The notes: a model not told the origin generated them from the letters alone. A stretch of DNA of 64,000 nt from Deinococcales bacterium (GCA_013298595.1 JAAFIG010000014.1:1-64000), one strand, 5' to 3'. Shown: positions 9,685-19,866, counted from the first letter of the stretch. Numbers and translations: made by a program.

Positions 9685-10980
9685 TTATTTGAGTTTACTT
9701 ATTTCTTTGGCAAATAAATCCAAGTCTAATCTGCCACGCCCAATTTCTTTGGTCACATCAGGATTGATTTTATCTATATTTAAGGATTTTTCACGAATCG
9801 CTTTACCAACTTTACCAATATCTTCGTAAGAGCGTTGCCCTAAAGCCAATGCTAAACTGGCTGAAACCATTGGTGCTGCCATAGATGTACCACTCCAAGC
9901 AGCAATTCGGTTCTCTGGGGCTGGTGCATAAATGGTTTCGCCAGGGGCTGTCATACCAACATCATCTTTGCCATAACTCGAGAATCGTGATCGGCGGTCG
10001 TATTTGTCTACGCTGCCAACACTGATTGCCATATCTCCCCAGCGCCCATTTTTGCCATTGCTACCACAAGCTCGAGCTGGGAAATTAACATCGTTATCGC
10101 CGTTGTTACCACTGGCTGTAACCACAAAAATTCCCCGACTAGCAGCATTGTCTAATGCAACTGCAACTGCTTCAGAATCTATAGTGCCTAAGGATAAATT
10201 AATGACTCGGGCACCTTTTTGTACTGCCCAGTTAATGGCTGCAATCACATTGTCGCTGTCACCAATACCGTCTGCATTGAGAACTCGCAGTGGCATAATC
10301 TGGGCTTTTTCAGCAATCTGAGCAATAATCCCTGCAATATTTGTTCCATGTCCATAAGCATTTCCTGGTACTTCTTGTGGCATTGCGTCTTTATCCACAA
10401 AATCGTAGCGTTCCGAAACTGGCACTAAACGCGATTGGAAAGCAGGGTGTTGTAAATCTATACCCGTATCTATAACCGCTATTTTGATACCTCCACCAAG
10501 TTTTGAGAAATTGGCTCGACCTGAAGCTAAATTAATTTGTGACCACGCACTTTGGTTAGAGCCTGTGGCAAAAACAGAGCCGTTACCAGTACCCCATGTT
10601 GCCCAACCACTACCCCATGTTGCCCAACCACTACCCCATGTTGCCCAGCCAGTTGAACCCACGGGCAAACCAAGGGCTTTTGCAGCTTTTTGTGTCTCGA
10701 GGATACGTATTGTACCTTTGTTACCTTGCGAATTATTATCTTGATTATTGCCTTGTAATCGCATTAAACCAGCACTTTGTCCGATAATGGCTTTACCCAG
10801 TTCAGGGTACCATGCAACCAATCTCGAGCCATACATTTCTGGAGTGTCGCTTGGTGCAATAAGCACTGTTGTCAGCGTGTCAAATCGTGTAGAAATTGCT
10901 GTTGAAGCTATTTGGGTATTGCAACTTATTAACCCAACGCTGAGTAATACAATGATGATTTTGCTTGTTCTCTTTTGCAT
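9685..10980 (-). CDS. S8 family subtilisin-like serine peptidase, secreted lipoprotein-like
   Basis: Catalytic motifs VIDTGID, GHGTNIAGII, GTSMAAPMVSA; signal/lipobox-like N-terminus MQKRTSKIIIVLLSVGLISC; RBS GGGAGAAG supports start 10980. Confidence 0.93.
   Translation of the reverse strand: MQKRTSKIIIVLLSVGLISCNTQIASTAISTRFDTLTTVLIAPSDTPEMYGSRLVAWYPELGKAIIGQSAGLMRLQGNNQDNNSQGNKGTIRILETQKAAKALGLPVGSTGWATWGSGWATWGSGWATWGTGNGSVFATGSNQSAWSQINLASGRANFSKLGGGIKIAVIDTGIDLQHPAFQSRLVPVSERYDFVDKDAMPQEVPGNAYGHGTNIAGIIAQIAEKAQIMPLRVLNADGIGDSDNVIAAINWAVQKGARVINLSLGTIDSEAVAVALDNAASRGIFVVTASGNNGDNDVNFPARACGSNGKNGRWGDMAISVGSVDKYDRRSRFSSYGKDDVGMTAPGETIYAPAPENRIAAWSGTSMAAPMVSASLALALGQRSYEDIGKVGKAIREKSLNIDKINPDVTKEIGRGRLDLDLFAKEISKLK
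10590..10652 (-). repeat. three tandem 21-bp repeats encoding GWATWGS
   Basis: TACCCCATGTTGCCCAACCAC repeated about three times; encodes GWATWGSGWATWGSGWATWG. Confidence 0.9.
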
Positions 10981-11301
10981 ATTTACTTCTCCCTTTAGAA
11001 CCTTTGGTATAGCACAAAGGCTCATAATGCCATTTAGCATATGCTATTACTACTTGAATTTAGAGTTTTTTGAACCAAAACCAAACAGCCTTCGGAATTA
11101 TCAAAACTCCCTTAAAGAAAGGGTTTCTATTCTTTGTAAAATCAGAAAAAATTTGTTCAATACATCGTTCTTACAAATTACTTACAGGAAATTACCAAAC
11201 TCGAGTATAAACACCCCAAATATCGAATTGACTCATGTAAACGAATAATTCATGAGCATTATTTGTTGGAAAATTCATGTAATCTCGAGTAACCTAAAAC
11301 A

Positions 11302-12198
11302 ATGAATGCCTTAGAAACCGTTTTAAATGGCTTAATGCAGCGTTACCAATCTCGAGTACCTGATGTCGAAAAGGTTCTTGAGGCTATGGTGCAAGAAAAA
11401 TTGATTTCGAGTGCAGCTGATATCGAAAATGACCATATCGCCTTTCGGACAATGGGTGTGCCACAACTCGGTATGAAATCTTTTGAAAAGATTTTTTTAC
11501 ATTATGGCTATGAGCGCCGCGAAGCGTATCACTTTGCCCATAAAAAACTCGATGCGTTTTGGTACAGCCCACCAAACCCTAAATACCCACGAATTTTTGT
11601 TTCCGAATTACGTGTTCAAGACCTCAGTCTCGAGGCTCAAAAAATTATTACCAGTTATACCAATGAAGTTCCCAACGATCCCGTTGATAATCTCGACTTA
11701 GACAACGGACTCGAGGTAGACCAATTTTTGCACAGCCCCTTATGGAAATTACCAACCTTTGAGGATTACGCAACTCTACAAGCTGAATCCGAATACGCTG
11801 CGTGGGTGATTTACAATCGGTACTACCTTAATCATTTCACTGTTTCGGTACATAATTTACCCGCACCACACAATACTTGCGCTGGGTTTAACGAGTTTCT
11901 CAAAGCACATGGTTTTAAACTCAACAACGCTGGTGGCGAAATCAAAAAAAGCCCCGATGGGTATTTACTACAATCCAGCACAGTTGCCGAAATGATAGAT
12001 GTGACTTTCTCAAGCGGTGAAACCAAACGCATTAGTGGTTCGTATGTCGAATTTGCCGAACGCCGTGTTTTAGCCCAATTCTCGCATCTCGAGCCGAGTC
12101 AGATCAAACGTGAACATCGCCGTGAAGGTTTTGAAGCAGGAAATGCTGATAAGATTTTTGAGAGTACTTTTACTACCCAAACCAATCAACGAACTTAA
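11302..12198 (+). CDS. hglS: DUF1338 family protein, 2-oxoadipate dioxygenase/decarboxylase-like
   Basis: DHIAFRTMGVPQLGMKSFEKIFLHYGYERREAYHFAHKKLDAFWYSPP resembles the DUF1338 family; adjacent to an ALDH. Confidence 0.75.
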   Translation: MNALETVLNGLMQRYQSRVPDVEKVLEAMVQEKLISSAADIENDHIAFRTMGVPQLGMKSFEKIFLHYGYERREAYHFAHKKLDAFWYSPPNPKYPRIFVSELRVQDLSLEAQKIITSYTNEVPNDPVDNLDLDNGLEVDQFLHSPLWKLPTFEDYATLQAESEYAAWVIYNRYYLNHFTVSVHNLPAPHNTCAGFNEFLKAHGFKLNNAGGEIKKSPDGYLLQSSTVAEMIDVTFSSGETKRISGSYVEFAERRVLAQFSHLEPSQIKREHRREGFEAGNADKIFESTFTTQTNQRT

Positions 12199-12254
12199 AC
12201 CCTGTCAGATAACAAAAAAACGTAAGGGCTGCTTTATCTCACAAAGGAAAAATC

Positions 12255-13811
12255 ATGAAAAAATATTCAAATATCATTGGTGGGAAATCCGTCTCGAGTC
12301 AAAAAACCTTCCTGAGTCGTAACTCGAGCAACCTCGAAGATATCCTTGGTGAATTCCCCGATGCTAACCTCGAGCAGGTACGTGAAGCCTGTATCGCTGC
12401 TAAGCAAGGGTTTGATGTTTGGCGTAAAACACCAGCGCCAATTCGTGGACAAATTATTGGCAATATTGGCAAAGCCATCGAACGTGAAAAAGAAGCTTTA
12501 TCCCAATTGCTTAGTCGTGAAATGGGTAAAACCTTAAAAGAAGCTCGAGGCGATGTTCAAGAAGCCATTGATACTTGTCATTTCTTTCAATCAGAAGGAC
12601 GCAGATTATACGGTCAGACCGTACCTTCGGAGATGCACAACAAAGAATTATCCACTTACCGCCGTCCGTTAGGCGTGGTTGGCGTGATTACGGCTGGGAA
12701 TTTCCCTGTGGCAGTACCAAGTTGGAAAATAATCCCCGCTTTGGTAACGGGTAACAGCATTGTTTGGAAACCATCCGAAGATGCTGCTGCAACCAGTTAT
12801 GCCTTTGCTAAATTACTCGAGGAAGGCGGCTTACCAGACGGTGTGCTAAACGTGGTTTTTGGTGGTGGCGCAGGCTCCACTGGCGAATTCTTAGTACAAA
12901 TGATGGACGAAAAGCGGCTTAACAAAATTGCTTTTACGGGTAGCACCGCTGTCGGACGCAAAATTGGTGAAGTGGCAGGGCGTAATTTATCGCACCCAAC
13001 ACTCGAGTTAGGTGGTAAAAACCCAATGATTGTCATGCGTGACGCTGACCTTGATAATGCCGTAGCAGGTGCACTCTGGGCAGCTTTTGGCACAGGCGGG
13101 CAGCGCTGCACCAGCCTTGGTAACTTAATTCTGGATGAACCAATTCATGATGCTTTTATCGAAAAATTTCTCGAGAAAGTCAAAACCATCAAAATTGGCG
13201 ATCCCATAAAACACGAGGATGTCCTGTACGGACCATTCATCAATGAGCGTTTCTACAAAGCCTGGGATGCCCATTACGACATGGCAAAAGCCGATGGTGC
13301 AACATTGCTGCACGGCTCGAGACGCATTACTGATACCAATAAAGACAACTTTATTGGTGACCCAAGCACAGGTTTTTTCGGTTCACCAACCGTTTGGGCT
13401 GGTGTCACCAAGGACATGGATATCTTTAAAACCGAAGTTTTTGGACCAACAGTCAGCATTGTCAAAGTCAATGGCATAGATGAAGCTATCGAAACTGCCA
13501 ACAGTGTAGATTATGGTCTCTCGAGTGCGATTTACACCAATAACCGCATGTGGGCGTACCAATTCAAAGATCAGATTCAAGCTGGTATGAGCAGCATCAA
13601 CAACAGCACCACAGGTGCCGAAGCCCATATGCCATTTGGTGGCGTTAAAGGTTCTGGCAATGGCACAAGGGAATCAGGAATTTGGGTGATTGAAAGTTAC
13701 ACTTACTGGCATGGCGTTAACGACGAACTGAGTGGTAAATTACAACTTGCTCAAATGGACACCGAATACGGCGAAGTCAAACAAGCTTTTGATGTCTCGA
13801 GCTTGATGTAA
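12255..13811 (+). CDS. aldehyde dehydrogenase, likely aminoadipate-semialdehyde/piperideine-6-carboxylate type
   Basis: ELGGKNPMIV, FGTGGQRCTS catalytic motifs; ALDH7-like; RBS AAGGAA. Confidence 0.9.
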   Translation: MKKYSNIIGGKSVSSQKTFLSRNSSNLEDILGEFPDANLEQVREACIAAKQGFDVWRKTPAPIRGQIIGNIGKAIEREKEALSQLLSREMGKTLKEARGDVQEAIDTCHFFQSEGRRLYGQTVPSEMHNKELSTYRRPLGVVGVITAGNFPVAVPSWKIIPALVTGNSIVWKPSEDAAATSYAFAKLLEEGGLPDGVLNVVFGGGAGSTGEFLVQMMDEKRLNKIAFTGSTAVGRKIGEVAGRNLSHPTLELGGKNPMIVMRDADLDNAVAGALWAAFGTGGQRCTSLGNLILDEPIHDAFIEKFLEKVKTIKIGDPIKHEDVLYGPFINERFYKAWDAHYDMAKADGATLLHGSRRITDTNKDNFIGDPSTGFFGSPTVWAGVTKDMDIFKTEVFGPTVSIVKVNGIDEAIETANSVDYGLSSAIYTNNRMWAYQFKDQIQAGMSSINNSTTGAEAHMPFGGVKGSGNGTRESGIWVIESYTYWHGVNDELSGKLQLAQMDTEYGEVKQAFDVSSLM

Positions 13812-13826
13812 TCTGAGTTGCAAACT

Positions 13827-13857
13827 AAAAGGGCAAACAAAACGTTTGCCCTTTTTT
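13827..13857. terminator. Rho-independent terminator
   Basis: AAAAGGGCAAACAAAACGTTTGCCCTTTTTTC. Confidence 0.9.
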
Positions 13858-13885
13858 CATTTATTACTTGGTAAGGGATGCTTCA

Positions 13886-14962
13886 CTAAAGCATTGGCTT
13901 GATAGCTGCCATAAACGCATCAAATCCCGCAAAATCTAATTGTTGTTGATTATCAGATAATGCTGTGGCAGGGTCTGGGTGAACTTCAACATGCACACCA
14001 TCTGCACCTACAGCCAAAGCTGCTTTTGCTAACGGAATTAAAATATCGCGTCGTCCTGCGGCATGCGTTACATCCACAATGATTGGCAAGTGCGTCTCGA
14101 GCTTAGCCACTGCAACTGCACTGATGTCCAATGTGTTACGAGTGGCTTTTTCAAAAGTACGGATACCACGTTCACAAAGCACAATTTGATTGTTGCCTTC
14201 GGATAAAATATACTCAGCTGTCAGTAACCATTCTTCGATGGTACTCGAGAAACCACGTTTTAAAAGCACTGGCTTACCGCTTTTACCAACTTCACGGAGT
14301 AACGCAAAGTTTTGGGCATTGCGTGTACCAACTTGCAGCATATCGGCGTATTCGGCACAAACAGCAACGTCTCTTGTATCCATGACTTCAGCCACAAATA
14401 ATAATCCGTATTCCCTTGCTGCTTTTGCCCCTATCTCGAGACCTGGTACGCCCAAGCCTTGGAACCCATAGGGGCTGGTGCGTGGCTTGTAGGCACCACC
14501 ACGAAACATGGTGATGCCATGCTTTTTCACAATTTCGGCAGCACCCATGGTTTGTTCTAAACTTTCGATACTGCAAGGTCCTGCAATCATGGTTTTCGCA
14601 CCGCCACCAAATTGCACCGATACATTACCTCTCGAGATGATAATCGCACTATCTTCAGCTTTGGTTTTACGGCTGTATTTCAGTTTTGGTTTATCTTCGC
14701 GTTCTTCAAGATCAAGACTGGCTTTGAAAATCTCTTTGAACAATTGCTTAATGGTGCCACTCGAGAACACACCAGGGTTCGCCTTCTCGAGTTGTTCGAG
14801 CATCTCCGATTCGCGTTTAGGATCAAAGTGTCCGATACCTAGTTCTGTTTGTCTAGCACCAATTTTTTTCACAGCTTCGGCGCGTTTTGAGAGGGCGTGA
14901 AGTATCTCGAGGTTAATGCTGTCAACTTCGGTACGTAATGCAGCTATTGTTTGGTCAATCAT
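13886..14962 (-). CDS. aroF: bifunctional chorismate mutase / 3-deoxy-7-phosphoheptulonate synthase
   Basis: N-terminal chorismate mutase (LRTEVDSINLEILHALSKRAEAVKKIG) fused to a DAHP synthase core (MIAGPCSIES, FRGGAYKPRTSPYGFQGLG). Confidence 0.92.
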   Translation of the reverse strand: MIDQTIAALRTEVDSINLEILHALSKRAEAVKKIGARQTELGIGHFDPKRESEMLEQLEKANPGVFSSGTIKQLFKEIFKASLDLEEREDKPKLKYSRKTKAEDSAIIISRGNVSVQFGGGAKTMIAGPCSIESLEQTMGAAEIVKKHGITMFRGGAYKPRTSPYGFQGLGVPGLEIGAKAAREYGLLFVAEVMDTRDVAVCAEYADMLQVGTRNAQNFALLREVGKSGKPVLLKRGFSSTIEEWLLTAEYILSEGNNQIVLCERGIRTFEKATRNTLDISAVAVAKLETHLPIIVDVTHAAGRRDILIPLAKAALAVGADGVHVEVHPDPATALSDNQQQLDFAGFDAFMAAIKPML

Positions 14963-15044
14963 GATACTTTCCTTTTTTGACCTGCGGTATTCTACCGTAG
15001 GGACGGGGCTTGCCTCGCGTTGTAAACGAGTTTTCTATACCAAT

Positions 15045-15068
15045 AAAAAACTTCGGCAAAAGCCGAAG
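15045..15068 (-). terminator. Rho-independent terminator downstream of tatC
   Basis: Reverse strand CTTCGGCTTTTGCCGAAGTTTTTT. Confidence 0.75.
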
Positions 15069-15177
15069 CGTAAAAGGCATCTCGAGTTTTTTCTCTCGAG
15101 TGCCTTAGGTTGTATACCAGTATGCGTTTTGCATATCTCGAGGGTAACGTGTGGCGTGGGGGTTTGTCAACTACTGG

Positions 15178-15969
15178 TTAATCATCTTCCTCGAGTAAAC
15201 CCTTAGCTGCAAGAACCGCATTTTGGCGTTCTGCCAGTTTAGCAAGGAAAATACCGACTTCATACAATAAAATCAGTGGCACACTCGAGATTGCAAGGTT
15301 TACAGGGTCAGTTGTCGGTGAAACCACAGCGGCTAATACCACAATACCAAAAACCGCAATTCGTCGTTGGGCAATAAAAAATCGGCTCGAGATAATACTA
15401 ATTTTTGCCAATAAAAACATGATAACGGGTAGTTGAAACAGTATCCCAAACATCGCAAGTGGCGTGATGATATCGGTGATGTAATCACCAATTGTTAATG
15501 TGGCTTTGACACCTGGTAAAAAGTCAATTAAAAACTGTAAAGCAATTGGTAGGGCAATAAAGTAGGCAAACGAAATGCCTGCGATAAAAGCAATGATCGA
15601 ACCGCCAATAAATGGCACAGCGTAACGGCGTTCACGTCGGGTTAAACCTGGCGAAATAAATGCCCATAATTGAAAAATTAGTACAGGCATAGCCAGTATT
15701 AAACCACCAAAAGCTGCCACTAAAAAGGAAGCTGATAGCTGCTCGGTCACACGTAAGGAGACCAACTCTACAGCAATCCCCTTGGTTTTGCTGTACGCCT
15801 CGAGTGGGCGTTTGAGAATATCAATGGCTGTGGCTAAATTGGCAAATGTAATCCCTGTGCCAACAATCCAAGCGACTGCACTCCAAATGATACGAAAGCG
15901 CAACTCCTCGAGATGGTCAATCAGCGGAGCTTCTTTAAAATTTTCCGATTGCAATTCCTTGCTTGCCAT
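15178..15969 (-). CDS. tatC: Sec-independent protein translocase TatC
   Basis: PLIDHLEELRFRIIWSAVAW and six hydrophobic helices. Confidence 0.95.
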   Translation of the reverse strand: MASKELQSENFKEAPLIDHLEELRFRIIWSAVAWIVGTGITFANLATAIDILKRPLEAYSKTKGIAVELVSLRVTEQLSASFLVAAFGGLILAMPVLIFQLWAFISPGLTRRERRYAVPFIGGSIIAFIAGISFAYFIALPIALQFLIDFLPGVKATLTIGDYITDIITPLAMFGILFQLPVIMFLLAKISIISSRFFIAQRRIAVFGIVVLAAVVSPTTDPVNLAISSVPLILLYEVGIFLAKLAERQNAVLAAKGLLEEDD

Positions 15970-15978
15970 ACGCGGGCG

Positions 15979-16191
15979 TTACGCCTTATCGGAGGCGCTG
16001 TTGTTGGTGACAGGTTTTGGATCATCTTTAAAGCTATCATCTAACTCAGCACGGATGTCTTTACTGGCTTTTTTGAACTCACGGATACCTTGCCCCAGTC
16101 CTTTACCCAGTTCTGGAAGGCGTTTTGCTCCAAAGAATACAAGTGCGAGTACTAAAATCACGATGATTTCGAGCGGTCCAATGTTTGGCAT
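15979..16191 (-). CDS. tatA: Sec-independent protein translocase TatA/E
   Basis: PNIGPLEIIVILVLALVFFGAKRLPELGKGLGQGIREFKKA. Confidence 0.95.
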   Translation of the reverse strand: MPNIGPLEIIVILVLALVFFGAKRLPELGKGLGQGIREFKKASKDIRAELDDSFKDDPKPVTNNSASDKA

Positions 16192-16294
16192 GGTAATTCT
16201 CCTTATGAATGAGTTTCGAGTTGTTTCGTCAGCTCTTAGTCAAATCGTACTCGCAATTCATGAAGTTGAGATGGAGTTTTGACCCGAAAAGTTC

Positions 16295-17731
16295 CTAACT
16301 TGGTTTACGTGACTCGAGCCACTTTCGGATGATGGGTAATTTACCCGCTTTAGCAGTCTCGAGTTTTCGAGTCCAGTACTTGATTGCCCAACCATCTAAG
16401 GTTTTTTGTGTGGCTCGAGTGACTCCAAGTGCACCTTCAGTCAGGTCGGTGGTGAGGGTACTGCCCGCTGCAACAAAAGCACCTTGGTGAATGGTTATTG
16501 GAGCAACCAGTGTGACGTTGGTGCCAATGAATGCGCCATCTTCGACTGTTGTGCGGTGCTTATCGAGTCCATCAAAATTAGCGGTAATCGCTCCTGCCGA
16601 GAAATTGACCTCGCGTCCAATGCTGGCATCGCCAATGTACGCCAGATGCCCTGCTTTGGCACCCTCGAGCAAATGCGAATTCTTGATTTCGACAAAATTA
16701 CCAATGTGCACACCCGCCTCTAGCAGTGTACCTGGGCGGATTCGTGCGAACGGTCCGATATCTGTGCCATCTTGTACCACTGCACCTTCAACAACGCTAT
16801 GTGGTTTGACTACCACAGCGCCTTCAAGTTGCGAATCGGTGACGATGCTGTACGCCCCAATGAGGCTACCTGTGGCAATATGGGTTGTGCCTTGTAACAT
16901 TACACCCGCCTCGAGAATGACATCATTTTCGATGGTGACTGTATCGTCTATGTAGATGGTGTTTGGGTCTCGGAGGGTGACACCATTTCGCATATGCTTA
17001 ACTCGAATTCGGTCGCGTAATACCTTGTCAGCAGCGGCTAGTTGCACACGGTCGTTACTACCCTCGAGTTCGCTAGAAGCAGCTATTTGGGCTACCACAG
17101 GTTTGTTATGCTGGCGGTACAACTCGAGGATATCGGTTAAGTAATATTCTTTCGCTGCGTTGTTATTGCCAATTTGAGCTGCGAGTTGGAAAGCACTCGA
17201 GTCAAAAATGTACATACCACTGTTCCATTCCCGAATGGCTTTTTCGGCTTCAGAAGCTGCTTTTTGTTCAACAATACGAATCACTTCGTTGTGCTCATTG
17301 CGAACAATTCGTCCGTAACCTGTTGCATCCTCAAGCACACCAGTGATGACTGTCATACCAGCTTTGGCGGCTCGGTGTGCAGCTAGGGCATTGTGCAAGG
17401 TTTCTCGAGTCATTAAAGGCGTATCGCCATACAACACAAAAACATGACCTGTATGACCATGCAAAGCACCTTGGGCACACAAGAACGCATGCGCTGTACC
17501 TAGTTGCTCTGTCTGCCGCGCAAAAACAATTGGTTCTGCTGCAAAATGGGCTTCGATTGCCTCTGCACCATGTCCTGTAATGACCACGATTTTGCTTGCC
17601 TCGAGTTCTTTGGCACGTTCGATCACATGCCCAAGCAGTGGTCTGCCGGCTGCTTGGTGCAACATCTTAGGCATCGCACTTTTCATGCGAGTTCCTTGCC
17701 CAGCAGCTAAAATAACAACTGCTAAACTCAT
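16295..17731 (-). CDS. glmU: bifunctional GlcNAc-1-P uridyltransferase / GlcN-1-P acetyltransferase
   Basis: VVILAAGQGTRMKSAMPKMLH nucleotidyltransferase start and C-terminal hexapeptide repeats. Confidence 0.96.
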   Translation of the reverse strand: MSLAVVILAAGQGTRMKSAMPKMLHQAAGRPLLGHVIERAKELEASKIVVITGHGAEAIEAHFAAEPIVFARQTEQLGTAHAFLCAQGALHGHTGHVFVLYGDTPLMTRETLHNALAAHRAAKAGMTVITGVLEDATGYGRIVRNEHNEVIRIVEQKAASEAEKAIREWNSGMYIFDSSAFQLAAQIGNNNAAKEYYLTDILELYRQHNKPVVAQIAASSELEGSNDRVQLAAADKVLRDRIRVKHMRNGVTLRDPNTIYIDDTVTIENDVILEAGVMLQGTTHIATGSLIGAYSIVTDSQLEGAVVVKPHSVVEGAVVQDGTDIGPFARIRPGTLLEAGVHIGNFVEIKNSHLLEGAKAGHLAYIGDASIGREVNFSAGAITANFDGLDKHRTTVEDGAFIGTNVTLVAPITIHQGAFVAAGSTLTTDLTEGALGVTRATQKTLDGWAIKYWTRKLETAKAGKLPIIRKWLESRKPS

Positions 17732-18762
17732 ATGGCTGGTGGCTCCGCAGCTGTGCTCGAGATCAGATTTTTGGGATCTGGTTTAGGTTCTGGCACACCT
17801 TCCCAAGGCTGCTCGGGTTGATTCTTAATGCGTTGCAGCATAACGATACAGATAATAATCAGTGGAATACTAAAGAGTTGAGTGGTAGTAAAAAAGCCAA
17901 TGCCAATATCAGTATTTTCGTAGACTTTCCATGAAAGCGGGTTGAGCCGAAATGTTTCTTCGACACCAGCCCGCATAACGCTATACCAAAGCAGCGTATT
18001 CCAGAAAACCCAACCCGGTCGTCTCGAGCGCAACCAATAAAAAATGGCAATTAATAAAATCACACCAATAAAAATGCCGTACACTTGGGTTAAATGCACT
18101 GGTCCACGAATTGTTTCGGCTACTTGGCAAATAGGTGTAACAATCACTTCACCACTTGGTAATTTACATAATCCTGGCATACCCGCCCAGTTTCGGTCTG
18201 CTTGGAAAATTCCAAGAATATCTGAACTGATATCTGGAAATGTCCAACCAATAGGTAACGTGGTCAAACGACCAATGGTATCTGCTCCATTAAAAAAATT
18301 GCCTAAACGTCCACCAATAATACCAAGGGCTAAACCGGGTGCGTACAAATCTACATATTGATAAAAATTGATACGGTAACGGCGGGCATAGTACAGCAAT
18401 ACAATGACACCAAGAATCACACCGCCATGAATTGATAAGCCACCCTCGCGGATGTTACCTATTTTGCCTAACCAAGAAAAAATCGTGTCTTGGCTGGTAA
18501 AACGAAAATTACTAGGGCTGGTCAACACATAACCCAGACGAGCGCCAATCACACCCCAAACAACCGACCAGAACACCATATCGGATAATAAATTGGTATT
18601 GAGTCCACGCCGTTCGGCAATGCGAGTGGCAAGCACCGCACCAATCATCACACCCATGGTGATAAGAACGCCGTACCAAGCAATAGAGAATCCACCTAAA
18701 CCAGACAGGAGGAATACGCCTTTGAGAAAATCATCGGGGAGTTTAAAAATTTCAGGATGCAC
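17728..18762 (-). CDS. lgt: prolipoprotein diacylglyceryl transferase (GTG start)
   Basis: GGLSIHGGVILGV, LALGIIGGRLGNFFNG; GTG start 6 nt after TATAAT. Confidence 0.94.
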   Translation of the reverse strand: MHPEIFKLPDDFLKGVFLLSGLGGFSIAWYGVLITMGVMIGAVLATRIAERRGLNTNLLSDMVFWSVVWGVIGARLGYVLTSPSNFRFTSQDTIFSWLGKIGNIREGGLSIHGGVILGVIVLLYYARRYRINFYQYVDLYAPGLALGIIGGRLGNFFNGADTIGRLTTLPIGWTFPDISSDILGIFQADRNWAGMPGLCKLPSGEVIVTPICQVAETIRGPVHLTQVYGIFIGVILLIAIFYWLRSRRPGWVFWNTLLWYSVMRAGVEETFRLNPLSWKVYENTDIGIGFFTTTQLFSIPLIIICIVMLQRIKNQPEQPWEGVPEPKPDPKNLISSTAAEPPAI

Positions 18763-18852
18763 CTATCAATTATAAACTGCTTTGTGAGGCAATGCAGAGA
18801 AATAAAAAAAGCAAACCAAAGTCTGCTCTTTTTTCAAGTATCTTTGGGATTA

Positions 18853-19467
18853 TCATTCAGCGGCAATTTTCATTAAACCAGTCTCGTCACGTAGGATAAT
18901 TTTGCCATAACCACTGTCAATCACACCTTCTCGAGCAAGTTCGCCAATCACTTTTGTGACAGTTTCGCGCACCGAACCGACAGCAGCAGCAAGTTCATCG
19001 TGTGTTGCTTGGATTTGTTTTTGTCCATCTGGGCGTAAACTACCGAGTGCTGTTTCGGATAGTTCGAGGATAGAAGCTGCAATTCTGGCACGTAATCGTT
19101 TACCAGCCAATCTTGAAATAGTCACATAACTGCGATTCAAGGCTTCTGCTAGTCTGGCATTTAAATTCAAAGCAATTTCTGGAGTAATGAGGTTAACCGA
19201 GAAAATTTCGACAATGCTTTCTGTGACACTTTCAGCAAAGTGTTGGCGCTCGAGTCCTGCCAAGGCTTCTTCACCAAAGAAATCTGTGGGTTTAACATAG
19301 CGTAATGTCAATCCATTACCCTCGTTATCCATTGTGTGTAAGCGAACAAGTCCGCTTTTTAAACGGTAGATACTATCGGCTTTTCCTGGAAATAGAATAA
19401 TTGCTCCAGGTCTGTATTGAACACTGTCCATGCTTTGACTCCGGGTTACAGTACGTTCGAGGATCAT
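18853..19467 (-). CDS. Crp/Fnr family transcriptional regulator
   Basis: Cyclic-nucleotide-like N-domain plus HTH THDELAAAVGSVRETVTKVIGELAREGVI. Confidence 0.92.
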   Translation of the reverse strand: MILERTVTRSQSMDSVQYRPGAIILFPGKADSIYRLKSGLVRLHTMDNEGNGLTLRYVKPTDFFGEEALAGLERQHFAESVTESIVEIFSVNLITPEIALNLNARLAEALNRSYVTISRLAGKRLRARIAASILELSETALGSLRPDGQKQIQATHDELAAAVGSVRETVTKVIGELAREGVIDSGYGKIILRDETGLMKIAAE

Positions 19468-19695
19468 AAAGATTCCTTATTAACTGAAGAGAAAGTGCTT
19501 TTTCGGACTGTCCGAAATTTTGCATTCAGTTCGTTATGCTCGAGTCTATGGATGATTGATTTTTTTTGCAAACACTTTTCTTGTTGTATGCTTGCCACTT
19601 TTTGTACAGAAAAGCGTATTTTTGCGTCTATCACAGGGTAAATGAGATATAGTTTTGTATTACAATCTTAATCAAATCTTTATCTATTTTGCATC

Positions 19696-19745
19696 GTAGA
19701 ACATCACGCGTTGAAGTCTGGTAACGCGTGAAAATAGCGTTCTAC
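19696..19745. promoter_or_regulatory. large intergenic stem-loop/dyad of unknown role
   Basis: GTAGAAC-at-TCACGCGTT-...-AACGCGTGA-...-GTTCTAC nested inverted repeats. Confidence 0.5.
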
Positions 19746-19866
19746 ACAAAATTATTCGGCACGGCTAAAAACTTTATCAACTAAAGTTCAGTAAGTCCAT
19801 TTACTTGTCTGGAACAAGTGATATTGTACAAAAAGCAGCTTGATACCAAATTTAGTGTAGCCTAAA

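Noticed and set aside
10590-10652. Possible CRISPR array or tandem non-coding repeat
   Set aside because: Units are contiguous without spacers and are in frame in a protease gene; no CRISPR array or cas gene seen in the window.
11232-11256. CTCATG...CATGAG dyad overlapping a TTGACT box upstream of the DUF1338 gene
   Set aside because: Short 6-bp arms in AT-rich DNA; could be an operator but is too weak to call from a single sequence.
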